Part shown: piece after piece, positions 32,227-45,600 of the stretch
Numbering within the stretch: the stretch's first letter is position 1
Layout of the letters: every line of letters begins with the position of its first letter
Assembly (NCBI RefSeq): GCF_025370935.1
Contig: NC_133498.1
Coordinates: 3,977,483-4,041,482 of the forward strand
Origin: Choristoneura fumiferana
Lineage: Eukaryota; Arthropoda; Insecta; Lepidoptera; Tortricidae
Direction: 5' to 3'
Length of the DNA: 64,000 nt
The notes under the pieces: model-generated
What the model was told of the DNA's origin: nothing
Database searches by the model: none
What the model saw: only the letters and a program-made list of their open reading frames with translations
Position numbers and translations under genes: made by a program

Positions 32227-32917
32227 TAGGTAGTCATTTATCTTTATTTTATCATTATTCTAATTTACAGACTAAACTTAACCTAATACATACGATATAA
32301 TAGAACGGAAAAAAATAAAATAAACGTTTGTTACACCAAACCAATCAACTCATTATCGTCACGAGATTGTGTACATTGAATGAATTGTGTTAGTCCATCG
32401 TATTTTTTTTCGGATAAGTTTGTATTTATCTGCGCTCTCAACTAGCTTACTGAAGTTAATTGAGATAGCAAGATACATATAAATATGAACTTATCCGTCA
32501 AAATATGATGGAAAAACATTATATATACTACATCTGTAAAAAGATACTATTATATTTACAATTTGTGTTGATTGTAGATTTTTGATACCTAAGTAATAAT
32601 AATAATATACAAAATGTTCTATTTTCTGGACAATGACCGAAATCCTGTGTAGAGTCACTTGTCAGGTATGTTAATATTAGAATATTGTAAATTCAATATA
32701 AAATTGCTATGTATTCCGAAGTATTAAATCGTGAATCGGTATTTTTTCCGTTAATACTGCAGCGTTCGGTATGTGGCTTTGTACATAGGTTAGAAATACC
32801 CTAATCAACACATTCTATTCAGTTATCAAGAGGGTAGAGTAGAGACATATTGTTAACTACCTGCGTTGTTCTTATAAAGTCAAATGAACGACAGGCCCGT
32901 ACTGTTGCGTTAATATG

Positions 32918-33299
32918 CAGGGTGTTCAGTAAATATTACATAAAAATAAGGGTACGGACTCGTGCCAACTGACTGTTTTGGAAAAGGAAGGATCGACATT
33001 TCGAAAAAAAATCTTTATTATCAATTCTTAAATATATATAAGCAAATAAAATATTTATTAAAAATTTCGATTCACTAACCTGAAATCTAAAATAATATGA
33101 TGATTTTTTAATCAGTGTCAAAATTATGATTTGAATTTTTGGTCTTCTGTAATTCGACCAGAAATTTGATCGTTTACATTGAACAAAACAAAATGGAAAA
33201 TCATTATATGTTATGTTATTTAAACCGCTAAGTTTTAAGTATAATAAATAGAAACACACTAATGTAATATACCTACTACAGTCATTACTAAACACCCTG
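32918..33299. mobile_element. hAT-like MITE, 382 bases
   Basis: The ends CAGGGTGTTCAGTAA and TTACTAAACACCCTG are inverted. The flanking octamers TTAATATG and TTAATATT match at 7 of 8. A minus-strand 134-residue frame across it is AT-rich and unrelated to anything I know, so it is not called as a gene. Confidence 0.75.
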
Positions 33300-34205
33300 T
33301 TAATATTTGGTGCAAACGCAGCCTTAGATAAATTAATCAAAATAAATATATATTGTTTTAGATATTCGAAAAAATCATGACACCACTTGAGAACGGATTT
33401 TGGACATCACATCACTCGAAAAAACAATTCCAAAATGTTAAAAATATGTGTATTGCGATAAAACTACAACGCCAACAAAATTTTCCACTGAGTGTTAAAT
33501 AGTTGTTAATAATTAGGACTGTCACTGGACGTTCAACTTAAAAAAACGACGTGCAGTAGTGACGTGTGGTGCCATCTACCGCAACTATCATAAATCACGA
33601 CGTACGTTCCAAATTACATGGAACGGTATCAGAAATGATCTACCGCTTCTATTTTTTTAATATTATTTCTTTTTATCAGTAAAACGTTCAACAAAATCTA
33701 ACATATTTCTAAATGAAATTGTTTTTCGGGTGTTATTTTCTACTTTATTCGCATTTCAAATTCCACACAATTTTGCACCGAATCCAAATGGTATTTTCGA
33801 GCGACGTGATTAAAAAAAAATGATTTGCGCTTAAATTTCATTTAGTAACTTTTTCCGAATACCTAAAACAATACAGTGTAATTTAAAGGGTAAATACAAT
33901 TAAGTTTTTAAACGATAATTTAGTTAATTTCGAGCGCTACTTGGTATTTGGGTATAGATTAATATTTTACTAAGTAAATATAGATATGTTATTGATAAAT
34001 CAGTGCGCTAAGGTGCTACTGCGCAACTTCTCCAGCAGGATGATTGCGTTACACGTTTAACACCCATTAGGTATACTATGTAGGTACAGAGATATAGTGA
34101 ATAATGCTTTGCCGTCGTATTTTATCGGAAAATTTCGTTGTCTTGCTTTCTCACTTAGCTTTTAAACTTCAGTAAGCTAGTTGAAATAGATACGATGGAA
34201 AAACA

Positions 34206-34326
34206 TTATTCAATAGATCTGTAATTCGAACTTCGTATGGTGCTGTCCCGGTCACGTTAATAGTGTTTAATAGGACAGTGAGAGGGACAGTGCGATACGA
34301 ACTTGGAATATCTGAGTAGCCTCCCT
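34206..34326. mobile_element. MITE family F copy
   Basis: Inverted arms AATTCGAACTTCGTATGGTG and GCGATACGAACTTGGAATAT around AATAGTGTTTAATAGGACAG. Other copies: 14134-14770 (extended), 39578-39690, 42348-42430 (one arm) and 51090-51224. Confidence 0.7.
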
Positions 34327-35224
34327 GGCCACACCTAGCGCGACCGGCGGCGTGACGAGCGTTTTCTTTTGTTCTATGGTTGTGCGGTCTTGGCGCTCGC
34401 AGCACAGTGCCACCCTTTCAGAATGACATGTAATACATAAATACAAATAATACAAAAAGGGTAAAATAAAAAATAATATAAAATAACTATACGTGTGCAC
34501 GAGCACGACATGCTCCCGCTTCAGCATAAATACAGACTCCTGGGGTGGAGTCAGCGCTGGTCTTCCGGCGTGACCATTTTTAACAGTCACTGACTGATAA
34601 AAGTGACATGTCGTGCGGCACGGCCTTAAGCTCCGTTTCCACCAATAATAATGTGGGAGGAATATGTTTTTCATTAACCAATAGAAACGCTTCATTTAAC
34701 TCGCCTCGCTCCGCTCAGCTGTTTCCACCAGAGATTGCTCATTATTGGTGGAAACGCATCTTTAAGCGGCACGCTGAACGCAGCCGTTGCGCTTGCGTGG
34801 GGCAGCGCCATCTGGCGACAAACAAACATGGCCGCCATGACTTATCACAACTTCGAAGATGAAACGTGGAAAACGCCAAGTTATAGTTTTCATCATTCAT
34901 TTCATCCTCGTAGAATCAAATAGTTAACTTTATCAGGCAGCAAACACAATCAACAGAGAAAACGGTCCCTGTACCGCCAACGACGTACCTTGTAGCCAGG
35001 CCGCTAGATACTAGATAAATAAATAGCATTTTTTTTTATAAAATTTGTTTAACATATTTAAACTTGCCTAAGTCTTCGAATATTGGTAGGTACTGCATTT
35101 TGAGCTTTATCTGTTTACAGAGAACACACACTATGATACCAATTTGCATGGATTTAGGCGACTTTGGTATGCCTCCACACACATAATCACATTAAAATGT
35201 CATCATGATTTGCACTGTCAGGTA

Positions 35225-36000
35225 CTGTGATACCGCCAGATGTGAAAACTTTACATTCTTAGATCAATTGGGCCTTTCCAGATCAATGCTACCTTTTTAG
35301 GTCATTGCTACCTTCCCTAGTTAACGCTATCTTACGAGATCAACGCTACCATCTAAGATCACGGCTACCTTCCGTAGCCAACGCTATCTTCCCAGATCAA
35401 CGCTACCTTCTCAGGTCAATTCTTTCAAGTCACCGATACCTTCCCAGGTCAATTCTAGTTATGATTCTATGGTCTGTTTTAATAAATGACTGCTGATTCT
35501 TTCGCACACGATTTCCGTATTTGTTTGTTCAGAGAATCTTTTTTCTACGTTCATGCAATTCCTTTTCGTCCACTTAGTCGTCGATGCCTCGCTCAGCAGG
35601 GAGCACAAATATCGTGCTAAACGCGGTGTGCCCAGCCACATTGTGACTCAATATATTTGTTATAGGATGTAGAATGTAGACATACCTCTAAATAAACCTA
35701 CCCTACCTACTCTAAATAAACTCCAGATATTTGGACGCAGTTGCATGCATGAAACTGCATTGAAATATCAGAAGCTTATGAAAGGTAATCATTTACGTCT
35801 ACATCCAGAACAAATAAAGAACCGTAAGTCATTAAAAACTGTTATTGTGACTCAAGACAGACCCAGGCAAAGTTGACTTAAGAAGATAGGATTGACCCGA
35901 GAAGGTGGGGTTGATGTCGAAAGCTAAGTTGATCTGGGGAGATAGAGTTGACTTAGACATTTAGGTAGGTAGCGTTGGTCTGGGAAGAAAGAGTTGCCAC
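35225..36000. repeat. Foldback-like element with inverted arrays of a 19-21-base repeat
   Basis: 35255-35455 carries about ten units like AGATCAACGCTACCTTCTC. 35872-35998 carries about six units of the same repeat on the other strand (for example GTTGATCTGGGGAGATAGA and GTAGCGTTGGTCTGGGAAG). About 400 bases of unique-looking sequence lie between the arrays. No coding capacity is recognised. Confidence 0.65.
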
Positions 36001-37147
36001 TTCGGACTGTATCTATATATTTTCTGTCTGAAAGTTCCTCAAAGGGATACAATTCAACTGCTCCTGTACCTTATTAGCAAAGTATATCTGATATGTTTGT
36101 AAATTTAAATTATGCCAACGGTAGAGAAGTGCCCTAACCCACATTTTGCCACGACTTAGGTACTGCACCAGGTTAGGTCGCTTCTTTTCTGTAGATACCT
36201 GTTGCACATTTTGAATCAAAAATGTATCTTACACCTACCCTCATCAACTCGAGATAATATCAGATATATTTTTCGAGAACATTTTGATAATGACAAATAC
36301 ATACATTTAGCCGATGCTCAAAGTAACGACGAATAAGCGCATATGTTTTGAGAACAATTGTAATTGTATTAAGTATAGGCTTGACCTGTACCTATATATT
36401 TTTTTCTGTGTTGTTTACATCGTCTTGATCCAGTATTTTGTGTTCATTTGGATTTACTCAATCACTGATATTACAGATTCACTCTGTGATGCCCAATGTG
36501 CAATTATGTATTTCAAATTAAAAATCAAAATTTCAGATCAATGTTTTCGCATTAATTAACCGGACATCGATACCCAATAAACTTTAACGTTTAAGCGTTT
36601 ATCGGTTAACTTTAAACTTTTTATCTGAACCGGTAATAAATGCAAAGAGATTGAAATAAAAATCCGGAGTAAGTCTCTATCTAGATAAATACTCAGATTT
36701 CCGCAGATAGTTGAGCAAGTTTGAGTGAATATCGATTTATTGAAGTTTATGTCGATTTTTTTATTCGAAATGTTGTCACGCCTTTGACGCCGTGTACTTT
36801 GATCGTCGACCAATGTATAGAAAAGAAATACTCGTCATTATTAATTAAAAAAACCTGTTTTTTTTAACGCAAAGTTTTTTTAATGTTGAACTTTTCTGCT
36901 CTAAGGAGTAAGGTTACATCCAGTCTTATTTTCGTCTGTCAATCTAACTGCCCCTGCGCAACTTTGTAATGTCCAATATAAGAGAATTTTGGTATAAATT
37001 ACTTTTATATAGTTCATAGGGTTGTATAATAAGTTATTGTATTTATTTTAACTGTGTAAAGTCGAGTTAATAATACGACGTTTCAAAAATATATAGATTT
37101 CATGCAAAAGCGTTCGGATTTCTGTGTTCTGAATCTAAATACAGTGT

Positions 37148-37287
37148 GGCCTTATTGTCCAATGCTCTGGTGCTCGTGATCACATCCACCATCTCTTTCT
37201 GCCCTCATTCTATTCTATACCGTGTGAGTGTGACAGAAAGAAGTAGTGAAAACGATCGTGATTTCAAGTGCGGTAGACAATAAGGCC
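37148..37287. mobile_element. MITE family J (GGCCTTATTGTC ends)
   Basis: Ends GGCCTTATTGTCCAATGCTC and GTAGACAATAAGGCC, with CGTGATCACATCCACCATCT mirrored loosely. Partial relatives: 38152-38200 and 43092-43145. Confidence 0.6.
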
Positions 37288-38444
37288 TCCGGACGATGAA
37301 GAGGGCCAGGTTCCTCGGAACATTGCAGCAGATGGTTTCGCTGAACCCCTGTTTTGACATTTGCCAGCCACTTGGAAATCCTGAAAAAAAAACATTTACT
37401 GGGGAGTGAAGTCAAACTTGACCAACCATCGCCAAATTACGGATATATTTTATGACACAGGGGAAATTATGAATATGTAATGTGTGATTTCTGATAATAT
37501 ATTTTTGAAACGTTACAGCTCTTGTTTCGTCATAGGTTATGACGGTTTTTGAAATGCCTACGGTTTTTTCATTTCACGTGTTAAAATTACACTTCAAATT
37601 TAAAAAAAAAATGTTTCAGTAGAACCACGTACTGTTTGGCAGTTTTTACTCAAAATGTTCTGGTTATTTTTCTCATTTTTTTCTTGGCATTTCATGAAAG
37701 TCATTCTATGATGCTCTGTCCTAACACATTAGACAAGAATCTGTATCCATGGAGTAAGAAACAGGGGATCTAGTGGCGTGGGAATAAGGTTCTAATTGTA
37801 TTGAATATCAACCTTGAAGATGCTCTGAAACTCGATGTAGGTACAAATCTAGTTAAATATTACATGGAACCTAATCATTATCAAAACATACTGTCTTTTC
37901 AGTCTCGTAACCAAAGGTACTAGTTACGAAATAGGTAATGTAATTTCTCGCTTCGTAGCCAGTTATGATGTGGGGAGAGGGCACAATAGAGTGTTCCTCT
38001 CCAGACCATGTTATTCCTGGAGCGAGGAAAAAGGGGGAAGCGGGGCGGAGAAACGAGCGCGAGCGGAGAAGCGAGGAAACTCCGCGAATGGAAAAACAAT
38101 CCGCAACTCCGTTCTGCATTACTTTCTAGCTCCGCTACGCTATCCAGAGGCCTTATTGTCCAACGAGCGGGCTCTTGCCATCGTTTTCAACATTTTTTTT
38201 TTATACTGTATAGGCTTGCGTTTGGCCACAATCACGCCTAATGGAAAGCGAGGATGAGGCCTACGATGGAGCACGCTTGCCTAGTAAATGCTCATTCACC
38301 CTGGACTTGAAAGCGGCCAAATTGTAGTGTCCAAGAAACACGGTTGCAACATCTCTTTCTATTGCCCTCTTACACCGTTAGACAGAAAGAAATAATTAAT
38401 GCGATAGCAAGCGTCCGCGCGTGTAATAGGGGAAACCAAGGAGA

Positions 38445-38600
38445 GTTGTGACAGAGAAAAGTAAAGTAGTGACAACGTCGATTTTTGGGAACTTATTAAC
38501 TGCTAGCAAGCTCGCAACGGCACGCGTTTGATAGTTCAAGTCTTGAATCTTCAAGAAATCGACATTGTCACTACTCACCTCTGTCACAACTCCTCGGTCT
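38445..38600. repeat. Imperfect palindrome
   Basis: GGAGAGTTGTGACAGAG and AGTAGTGACAACGTCGATTT pair with AAATCGACATTGTCACTACT and CTCTGTCACAACTCCT. Probably another MITE. Confidence 0.6.
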
Positions 38601-38660
38601 CCCCTACAGCCTCTGGTCGTCTCCGCTCCGCTCTGCCATCTAGCTCCGCGCCTATGTGTG

Positions 38661-39530
38661 TACAGTCGCCATCAGATATTTCGGAGCAGCCACGGCGGTG
38701 AATAATATCGATACATGAACCCTAATACACACATTAAGAGCGTTTACACCTGCTGAGCTGGCAATGTTGCATTTTTGTTAGTTTTACTCGATTATTCCAT
38801 AAAAATTTAATGAAAATTTTAAATTTTTTCTGATAGAACACTTCTTAATTTATAAGTTAATGTTTCTACTCCAATAATTATTCGTAATAGACTTTTATTT
38901 TCTTTAAAAACCGTTTATAAACATTTATTCGTTTTTAAAGAATATAAAAGTCTATAACGAATTATTATTATATTGGAGTAGACACATTAACTTATATATT
39001 AAGAAGTGTTCTATCAGACAACATTTTTATTTTTCATTAAATTTTTATGGAATAATCGAGAAAAACTTACAAAAATGCAACGTTGCCAGCTCAGCAGGTA
39101 TAAACGCTCTTAATAATAGAGTGCATGTACCGATATTTTTGACCACCTTGGCCGCTCCGAAATATGGGTGAAGACCAAAAAGTTGCACAACCAATAACTT
39201 TTTCCATTGTGACACGAAAATTAATCATACATTTGTATGTTTACGTATAAATCGCTGGCGCATAGATCTGTGATGCCGACTTGTGCTAATCGTCTTACCT
39301 ACATAGCTTAAGTTTAATGTACCCACTTTTGTTTCATTTATTGTTATTTATTAAGTATCTGCTACTGTACGCTAATTAATTTTTGTAAATGTAGTGTTTC
39401 TCATGTAAGTGAATTGTTATAATTCTTTATGAGAACAAAGTTCTTAAACCAGAAAATTATAAGTACCTGCTAACGCAGCTTTAACGGTGTGCAACTTTTT
39501 GGTCTTCACCCATATCAGATGGCGACAGTA
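38661..39530. mobile_element. Three-layer nest of palindromic elements
   Basis: Outer layer: TACAGTCGCCATCAGATAT and, reversed, TACTGTCGCCATCTGATAT, with arms TTTCGGAGC(A/G)GCCA. Layer two: 38738-39109, a near-perfect 370-base hairpin (GAGCGTTTACACCTGCTGAG arms) flanked by TTAA on both sides. Layer three: 39166-39511, arms GGGTGAAGACCAAAAAGTTG, flanked by ATAT on both sides and inserted in the right outer arm. Confidence 0.8.
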
Positions 39531-39577
39531 CAGACACAGTCCGCAACTCTACTCCGCATTACCCCCTCCTATTCTAC

Positions 39578-39690
39578 GAAGTGTAAAATTCGAACTTCGT
39601 ATCTTGCCGTCCCGCTGCCGCTAATAGTATTTAACACTAGAATGGGAAGGACGGTACGATACGAACTTTGATTTTCGTAGTAGCCTCCCA
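39578..39690. mobile_element. MITE family F copy
   Basis: AAATTCGAACTTCGTATCTT and GGTACGATACGAACTTTGAT arms around AATAGTATTTAACACTAGAA, ending in GTAGTAGCCTCC. Confidence 0.65.
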
Positions 39691-40439
39691 GTAGACGGGC
39701 AGCCTGATGCGCTAATTTTGTATCTATTGCATTTGAGTCTAAATGCTAATTTGTTTGCCACCTTTGTTTCTGCTCCATGCTGTAACTAGATTATGTAACT
39801 AACTGTTAAAGTTTTAATAAAAACAATGCGTGTTTAAAAAAAACCTTTTATTTGTGCCATTATCTGTGATAATGTAAGTTACGGGATGTCAAGTAGAATA
39901 TTAGTAGGTATGGATACACCGCTACGCCCGCGATACCTACTGATTATACAATACAATACAATAACTCTTTATTGCACACCAACACATAGTAAGAAGTACA
40001 GAAAACATATATTATACTATACAAGGTGTTAATTAAATAACTGAAAACCTCAGACACTCTAAAAATATTTTTTCATTTTAAGAAAGTTGATTGAATTTAT
40101 TTTTGAATATCTTCTTTATTTTAAAAGATATTGGTATGTTTTGCTAAGTCAGTAGTTCTACTTCATTTCTAACTCTACACTCATGATTTGTGTTTGTCAG
40201 TTGCGCTTTGAAGTTTTTAGAAGAAAATCACACAGTGACAGCAAACCAGCCAGTATTATATGTATGCAACCTTGCTAAAATATTTAATTGGCGCCTGTTG
40301 CAGTCGTAACTTTTAGAATGGGCGCAATAAATAATCCACTTTCGATTCTGAGCAAACTACTTTCTGGTTTTCAGTTATTTAATTAACACCTTGTATAAAA
40401 TAGATGATATTAAAAAAGCAGCGTTGATTATCCCACTAA

Positions 40440-40640
40440 TATTATAAAAAAACAAGTTTGTAAGTATGTTTGTTTGTTACTTCGTCACGTCTAAACCGCT
40501 AAACCGATTTAGATGAAATTCTTTATACAGATAGTTTAAGTCTAGGAAAGGACATAGGATAGTTTTTATCCCGGAAAATTGCAGTTCCCACGGGATAGCG
40601 ATAAACTAATTCCACGCGGACGGAGTCGCGGGCAACAGGC
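40440..40640 (-). mobile_element. RTE-like retroelement tail
   Basis: ATATTATAAAAAAACAAGTT, ACCGCTAAACCGATTTAGAT and GGACATAGGATAGTTTTTAT, then CCGCGTGGAATT-like sequence read on minus. Other copies: 41548-41755 (+), 49530-49700 (-), 54830-54948 (+, split) and 61385-61605 (+). Confidence 0.65.
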
Positions 40641-40769
40641 CAGTGCTAAATAAACTTGATACCTATTTATTGCAATAGGTACTGGTTCATAGCACCAAAA
40701 CCGAGGTAAACGAGCAAGGAAGTTACCAACTACTTGAGAGTCATTGGTCCGCTGCCGGCATTTTAAGAA

Positions 40770-41085
40770 ATTCATCATCATCATCATCCCAGCCTATATA
40801 CGTCCCACTGCTGGGCACAGGCCTCCTCTCAGAACAAGAGGGCTTGGGCCATAGTTCCCACGCAGGCCCAGTGCGGATTGGGAACTTCACACGCACCATT
40901 GATTTGCTTCGCAGGTTTGTGCAGGTTTCCGCACGATGTTTTCCTTCACCGCAAAGCTCGTGGTAAATTTCAAATGTAATTCCGCACATGAATTTCGAAA
41001 AACTCAGAGGTGCGAGCCGGGGTTTGAACCCACGACCCTCGGCTTGAGAGGCGATAGGTCAAACCATTAGGCCACCACGGCGATT
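40770..41085 (-). mobile_element. tRNA-derived SINE, second family
   Basis: Minus strand: A-box-like GTGGTGGCCTAATGGTTTG and B box GGTTCAAACCCCGGCTCG, then a body with GGTGAAGGAAAACATCG, GGGCTTGGGCC-type and CCCAGCAGTGGGACGTATA, ending in (GAT)n. A second, shortened copy is at 51826-52050. Confidence 0.8.
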
Positions 41086-41484
41086 TAAGAAATTAAAAGG
41101 CCTTTTTTGAAAGACCCGATCAAAATACAAATAAGTATAGTTTGGCCACCTACCTATCGAACACAATTGTTCGGTTATTTGAAATGACGTTTGTGTTACG
41201 TTACAAGAAGCAATAAACTATTTTCATCAATCCCCTCGTAAGCACTTAATGCAGTTTTCTCAAAAGTTATCAAATGACTTCACGTAGGTCATTGATAATC
41301 GGTAATCGTCATATTTATAGTACCTAATCTTTCACTTATTAATATTACATCCTGGTAAGCCCAGTGATATAATAAATTAATAATAGTTACAACATAACAC
41401 CGGATTGGTACTGGTAGAAATAGTTAATAATCGACATCATTTTTTTTAATTTAAATTTTCGTATGTACCAGTCCAGGTTAAGGG

Positions 41485-41801
41485 TATCTTTACACTTTAG
41501 TACCTTGTCGCTGCGCTGACACTTCATGTTTGAACTTTTCTATAAAACTAGCTTCGCCCGCGTGTAATTCGGTTATCGCGCGCTGTTCCCTCGGGAACTG
41601 CTTTTTTCCGGGATAAAAAGTAGCCTATGTCATTCTCTGGCCCATAAACTATCCTATGCCATAAATCGCGTCAATCCGTCGCTCCGTTTCGACGTGAAGG
41701 ACGGACAAACATACAAACACAAATACACACACTAGGATTTAAAATATTAGAATGGATTTTTACAGGGCATACAGTGACAAGGTACTAAAATGTAAAGATA
41801 T
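41485..41801. mobile_element. MITE carrying an RTE-tail insertion
   Basis: The ends TATCTTTACACTTTAGTACC and GGTACTAAAATGTAAAGATA are inverted. Between them, 41548-41755 is a complete plus-strand RTE-like tail (AACTAGCTTCGCCCGCG ... CACTAGGATTTAAAATATTAG). Confidence 0.7.
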
Positions 41802-41946
41802 CTGTGACCCGACTGCATCTATTTTATTGTGAACTTGTTCCTTTCTTGCTTCCCAATGCCACGGAAGACTACAAACTCCGGCTAGAGCCTAGAAGTCGGA
41901 ATACGGGAACATCTGCTCTGCTGGTGCTTAGCCGGCACTCGGGAGT

Positions 41947-42345
41947 CTGGGTCTATGCTGGCTGACGCGGTTTGCACGGAGCGGGTGGACGCATTGAACA
42001 TGTATGAGCAGCGCTGACTGTGCGCGTCGCTTGCATAGGATTGTACCTGTCTGTAATGCCTCCTCTACATATCGACGGATGCGTCGGCAGATTGTATCTG
42101 CGGATGCGTCCGCCGAGGTGTAGAGGGTGGTTTTTGCTTGTCTGTGGTAGGTATTTAACGTCGGCCGATGCATCTGCCACTCATCCGTTTGGTGTCGGTT
42201 TTTCGACACGGATCAAAGGGTGACAGCGCGAACGCAACGCGCCTGTCCACACGTCTGCCGATGTGTGGACGGACCGCAATTTATCCGAAGATATGGTTGC
42301 GGATCCATCTGCCGACGCATCCGTCGATATGTAGAGGAGGCATAA
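41947..42345. mobile_element. MITE family C end plus an inverted GATGCGTCNGC element
   Basis: 41947-42055 is the left half of family C. 42056-42345 is a separate inverted repeat: ATGCCTCCTCTACATATCGA and TCGATATGTAGAGGAGGCAT bound several GATGCGTC(C/G)GC/CCGACGCATCC words. Confidence 0.65.
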
Positions 42346-42648
42346 GGCTACTACGAAACTCGAAGTTCGTATCGTACCGTCCCTCTCGCTCTCGTATTAA
42401 ATAGTATAATGTCAGAGGGACCGCACGCTTTACCAAACATTGTCTTACGCGGTGACCGCAGCAGCGGCAAGTGCACGTTTGATATTTAGATTATCTGATA
42501 CAAAATTGATGTGCGTCAAACGCATTGTGTTTAACGCAGCGTTTTTTTATGTGTTCACCAGTGTGTAATCGTCATACGATAAATAAATAAGTAACAGAGT
42601 ACTTAAAAGAGCGAAAATCGAAAGAGTCCTCAAAATTCAGGAGGTGAC

Positions 42649-45600
42649 TCATTTCCTGGCAAGCAGCGCCAGCGGCAAGCCGCCCTCTATGATCTGCGTG
42701 ACGGTGGAGCTGGGGTCGGTGCGGGGGCTCCGGCGCGTGCTCCGGCCGGGGGCTACGCTGAACCCTCGCAGCAGCGCCGCCAGCCCCGCCAGCGACTGCA
42801 TCAGCCCCAGACGCTCGCCTGCAACGGATGTATACTTGAACTTTTATAGTTCGTTTTCGTATGTGTTTTCCTAATCCAAAAGTTGAATCGTTTTTACTCT
42901 AGGTACGGAACCCTAAAAAGACGTGTGCGATATTTTTTGGAAATCTAACTGACGGACAACCTGAATGTACATTTTTAGGAATCTAATCTATTCAATGGTG
43001 GGTATGAAGTTCCCAATCCGCACTGGGCCCGCGTGGTAGCTACGTCCTAGGATTATAGCGTTTGTAACTTTTGTGGTACCTATAGGGGTCAGAGGCCTTA
43101 TTCTCTAACGGAATCACAATCGTTTTCACCATTTCTTTCTGCCACACGGTTTAAGATGAGGGTAAAAAGAGATGTTGTTTTTTTTAAATTTATGAGCATT
43201 ATTAAGCATTCGACACTTCCACTGAACGCAGATATATTTTATAGTAATCTGTTTACTTTTGTAACTAAGGGACCCCATACATCCCTGTTTTATTCTTTTT
43301 TTTTTGCAATTTTTGCTTTAATTTTATATTGTAGTTTTTAAGTATTTTATTTTTAATATTTTTATTTTAAAAAAGTGACTTTCTGCCAAGTTTCATGCGG
43401 CGCATTCTTTTAAAAAATTGTAAAAGTGCCCATTGCCGCCTGTTTACTGAATAAATGATTTGAATTTACGATCGCAAGCGCCAGAGCATTAGATAAACCT
43501 TCAGATCTTACCTTGTATTTTTTTTTTTTTGCACTTTAGGCGCTCATAATGTTTGTCGTCCTTATAAATAAGCTAGAAACGTCGATTTCGCTTTACCAAT
43601 TGGCGGTAGACTGAATGAGTTCGGTTTATTACGTTAAGATCTCAAAAATGTATCCACTGTTGGTTGGCGTATTATTTAGTCAAGTAAGATACTTTTAATA
43701 GAAATACCTGAAGGAGTCAAGTATGTAGCATGTTGTTTTTAAATAACCATTTTAACAGTAATATGCATTTTCATATTTGCAAAGTATACTTTTGGCGGTG
43801 ACTTAAAACATTTCAACTGCACACGTTTGAACTGTTTAAGCCGCCATACAATTTAATATTTGTTTATTTTATTTTAAATTTTTATTTTAAGTTAGTTTTT
43901 GATAAGCCTCACTGAAAATCAGCGCCACGGCTTGCCGTGGCATTATGCTGAACCTGTTTAGCGTCATGTATGTCTTTATTTGTTCTATGTTTGTTCCTAT
44001 GTTTGTTTTTTATGGCGTTAAATAAATGTATTTTCTTTCTTTCTTTCTTTCTTTCTTTCTATAAAGGTGTGACCAAACCGCTGCTCAAAAAACGGCGACG
44101 GTACGGAATCGCAGTGACGCATCGTATGGGCACCGTTTTTTTTCGCATGCTTTCCACGGCACCGCTGCTTAAAATTGGTCGCACCTTAATACGGCCAAAG
44201 GTCTCGCTTCACCCACCTATGCAAGCCCTGGGGCCCTCTCCAAACGGGAGGTACACGTGGTTAGCGATGTCTCCAGCAACACCGAACCTCTCCGGTCGGA
44301 ACTGCTCCGGCTGCTCGAAGTACTTCGGATCGGTTTGCAGCGCGTGGATTGGGACGATGACGCCGACACCCGCGTCGATGGTGACGGCAGAGCCTGGCAG
44401 CGTGTAGGTGCTGACGCAGCGTCTCGCCAGGAATCCCAAGGATGGATAGAGACGCATGCCTTCTCTGGAAGGTGTTGGTTTGGTAAGTTTTTTGTCGTGG
44501 TAGCTTAGGGATTTGATCTGCCTCTTAAACAATTTTGAAGCTATTCAGCTAGTAAATTTGGCTAAGAGAACGGGACTGAATGGCACTGGGTGCTGTTAGA
44601 TAATATCGTTATAATACATTACATAGGTCACCTAAACGAACGTGATACTCTACCTACACTTGATTCTACTCGCGTGTCCTCTGCAATACGGTCGAAACAT
44701 CGAGGTGCTTATAACCTTCCGCAGGTGGTAGGACCTTGTGCAAGGTCCGCCCGGATTGCTACCACCATCTTGCTCGCTAATCCTACCGTGCAACAGCAGT
44801 GCTTGCACTGTTGTGTTTCGGCGTGGAGAGTAAGACAGCCGGTGAAATTACTGGCACTTGAGGTATTCCATCTTAGACGACGTTGGCAACCTAGACGAGG
44901 TTGGCAATGCATCTGCAATACCCCTGGTGTTGCAGATGTTTATGGGCGGTGGTGATCTCTTACCATCAGGAGACCCATATACTCGTTTGCCATCCAGTAG
45001 AATAATAAATAAAAGCCTTATTCGTCTTTTGTTATTACAAGCTTTTATTTAGTTTCACCTGTCACGTTGTCTGTCTGTTTGTAGTCAAATCTTGCAAGTT
45101 AAATTCGAGCAACTTCCAGTAGTCGGATTGACTTGTTTGGCATACTTATGTAAATTGCGTGACAACACAATAATCTGGTAGTGACCGTGGTAGTCCGGCC
45201 AGGTTCGTCTCCGCAGGAGGGAACTCTTTAACGGTTAATGGCATCGACTTGAAATTTGGAATGCAAATGTAGTTAGGGTGACAATGCAAGTAAAGTGGCC
45301 AAAAAGTACCGTCAGCAAAAATGCTTGTATTAAAAATGAAATTTTTACCAAAAACATATCTATTCGTAGATTTAAACAGCATTTCATTACTCGAATAAAT
45401 CCCGTAAGTGTTAGGAGTTATAAATTAGATAAGATGAACCAGCAATTTGATAAAATTGAAGCAAAATAGGTAGGTAACATATTGCAATAGAACCTAACCT
45501 ATTATAAACGAAGGAACTCTTACCTGAAGCACATCTCCAAATACTTCATCTCTTTAACGGCGTCGTAGCAGAGTTTGTTGTCGTACCGACTGAGCACGTG

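Larger units (their letters stand above)
25692..42648. other. 17-kb gene-free region
   Basis: No exon chain, tRNA or conserved protein could be supported. The stretch is a mosaic of MITEs, SINEs, RTE-like tails and foldback elements (itemised separately) with AT-rich filler, for example 28590-28800, 32230-32910, 33310-34200, 36000-37140 and 37290-38440, where I recognise nothing. Confidence 0.6.

Noticed and set aside
32936..33340. 134-residue open frame on the minus strand
   Set aside because: It lies across the 32918-33299 hAT-like MITE, is AT-driven in composition and shows no domain or start context.
41000..41075. Possible tRNA gene on the minus strand
   Set aside because: A and B boxes are present but no intact cloverleaf, and the body and (GAT)n tail show it is a tRNA-derived SINE with another copy at 51826-52050.
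42644..42874. 76-residue plus-strand frame
   Set aside because: Antisense of the last P450 exon (GERLGLMQ ... stop at 42649).
44257..44508. Plus-strand frames opposite P450 exon 2
   Set aside because: The minus strand encodes the K helix, PERF and haem loop with correct splice phases; these frames are shadows.
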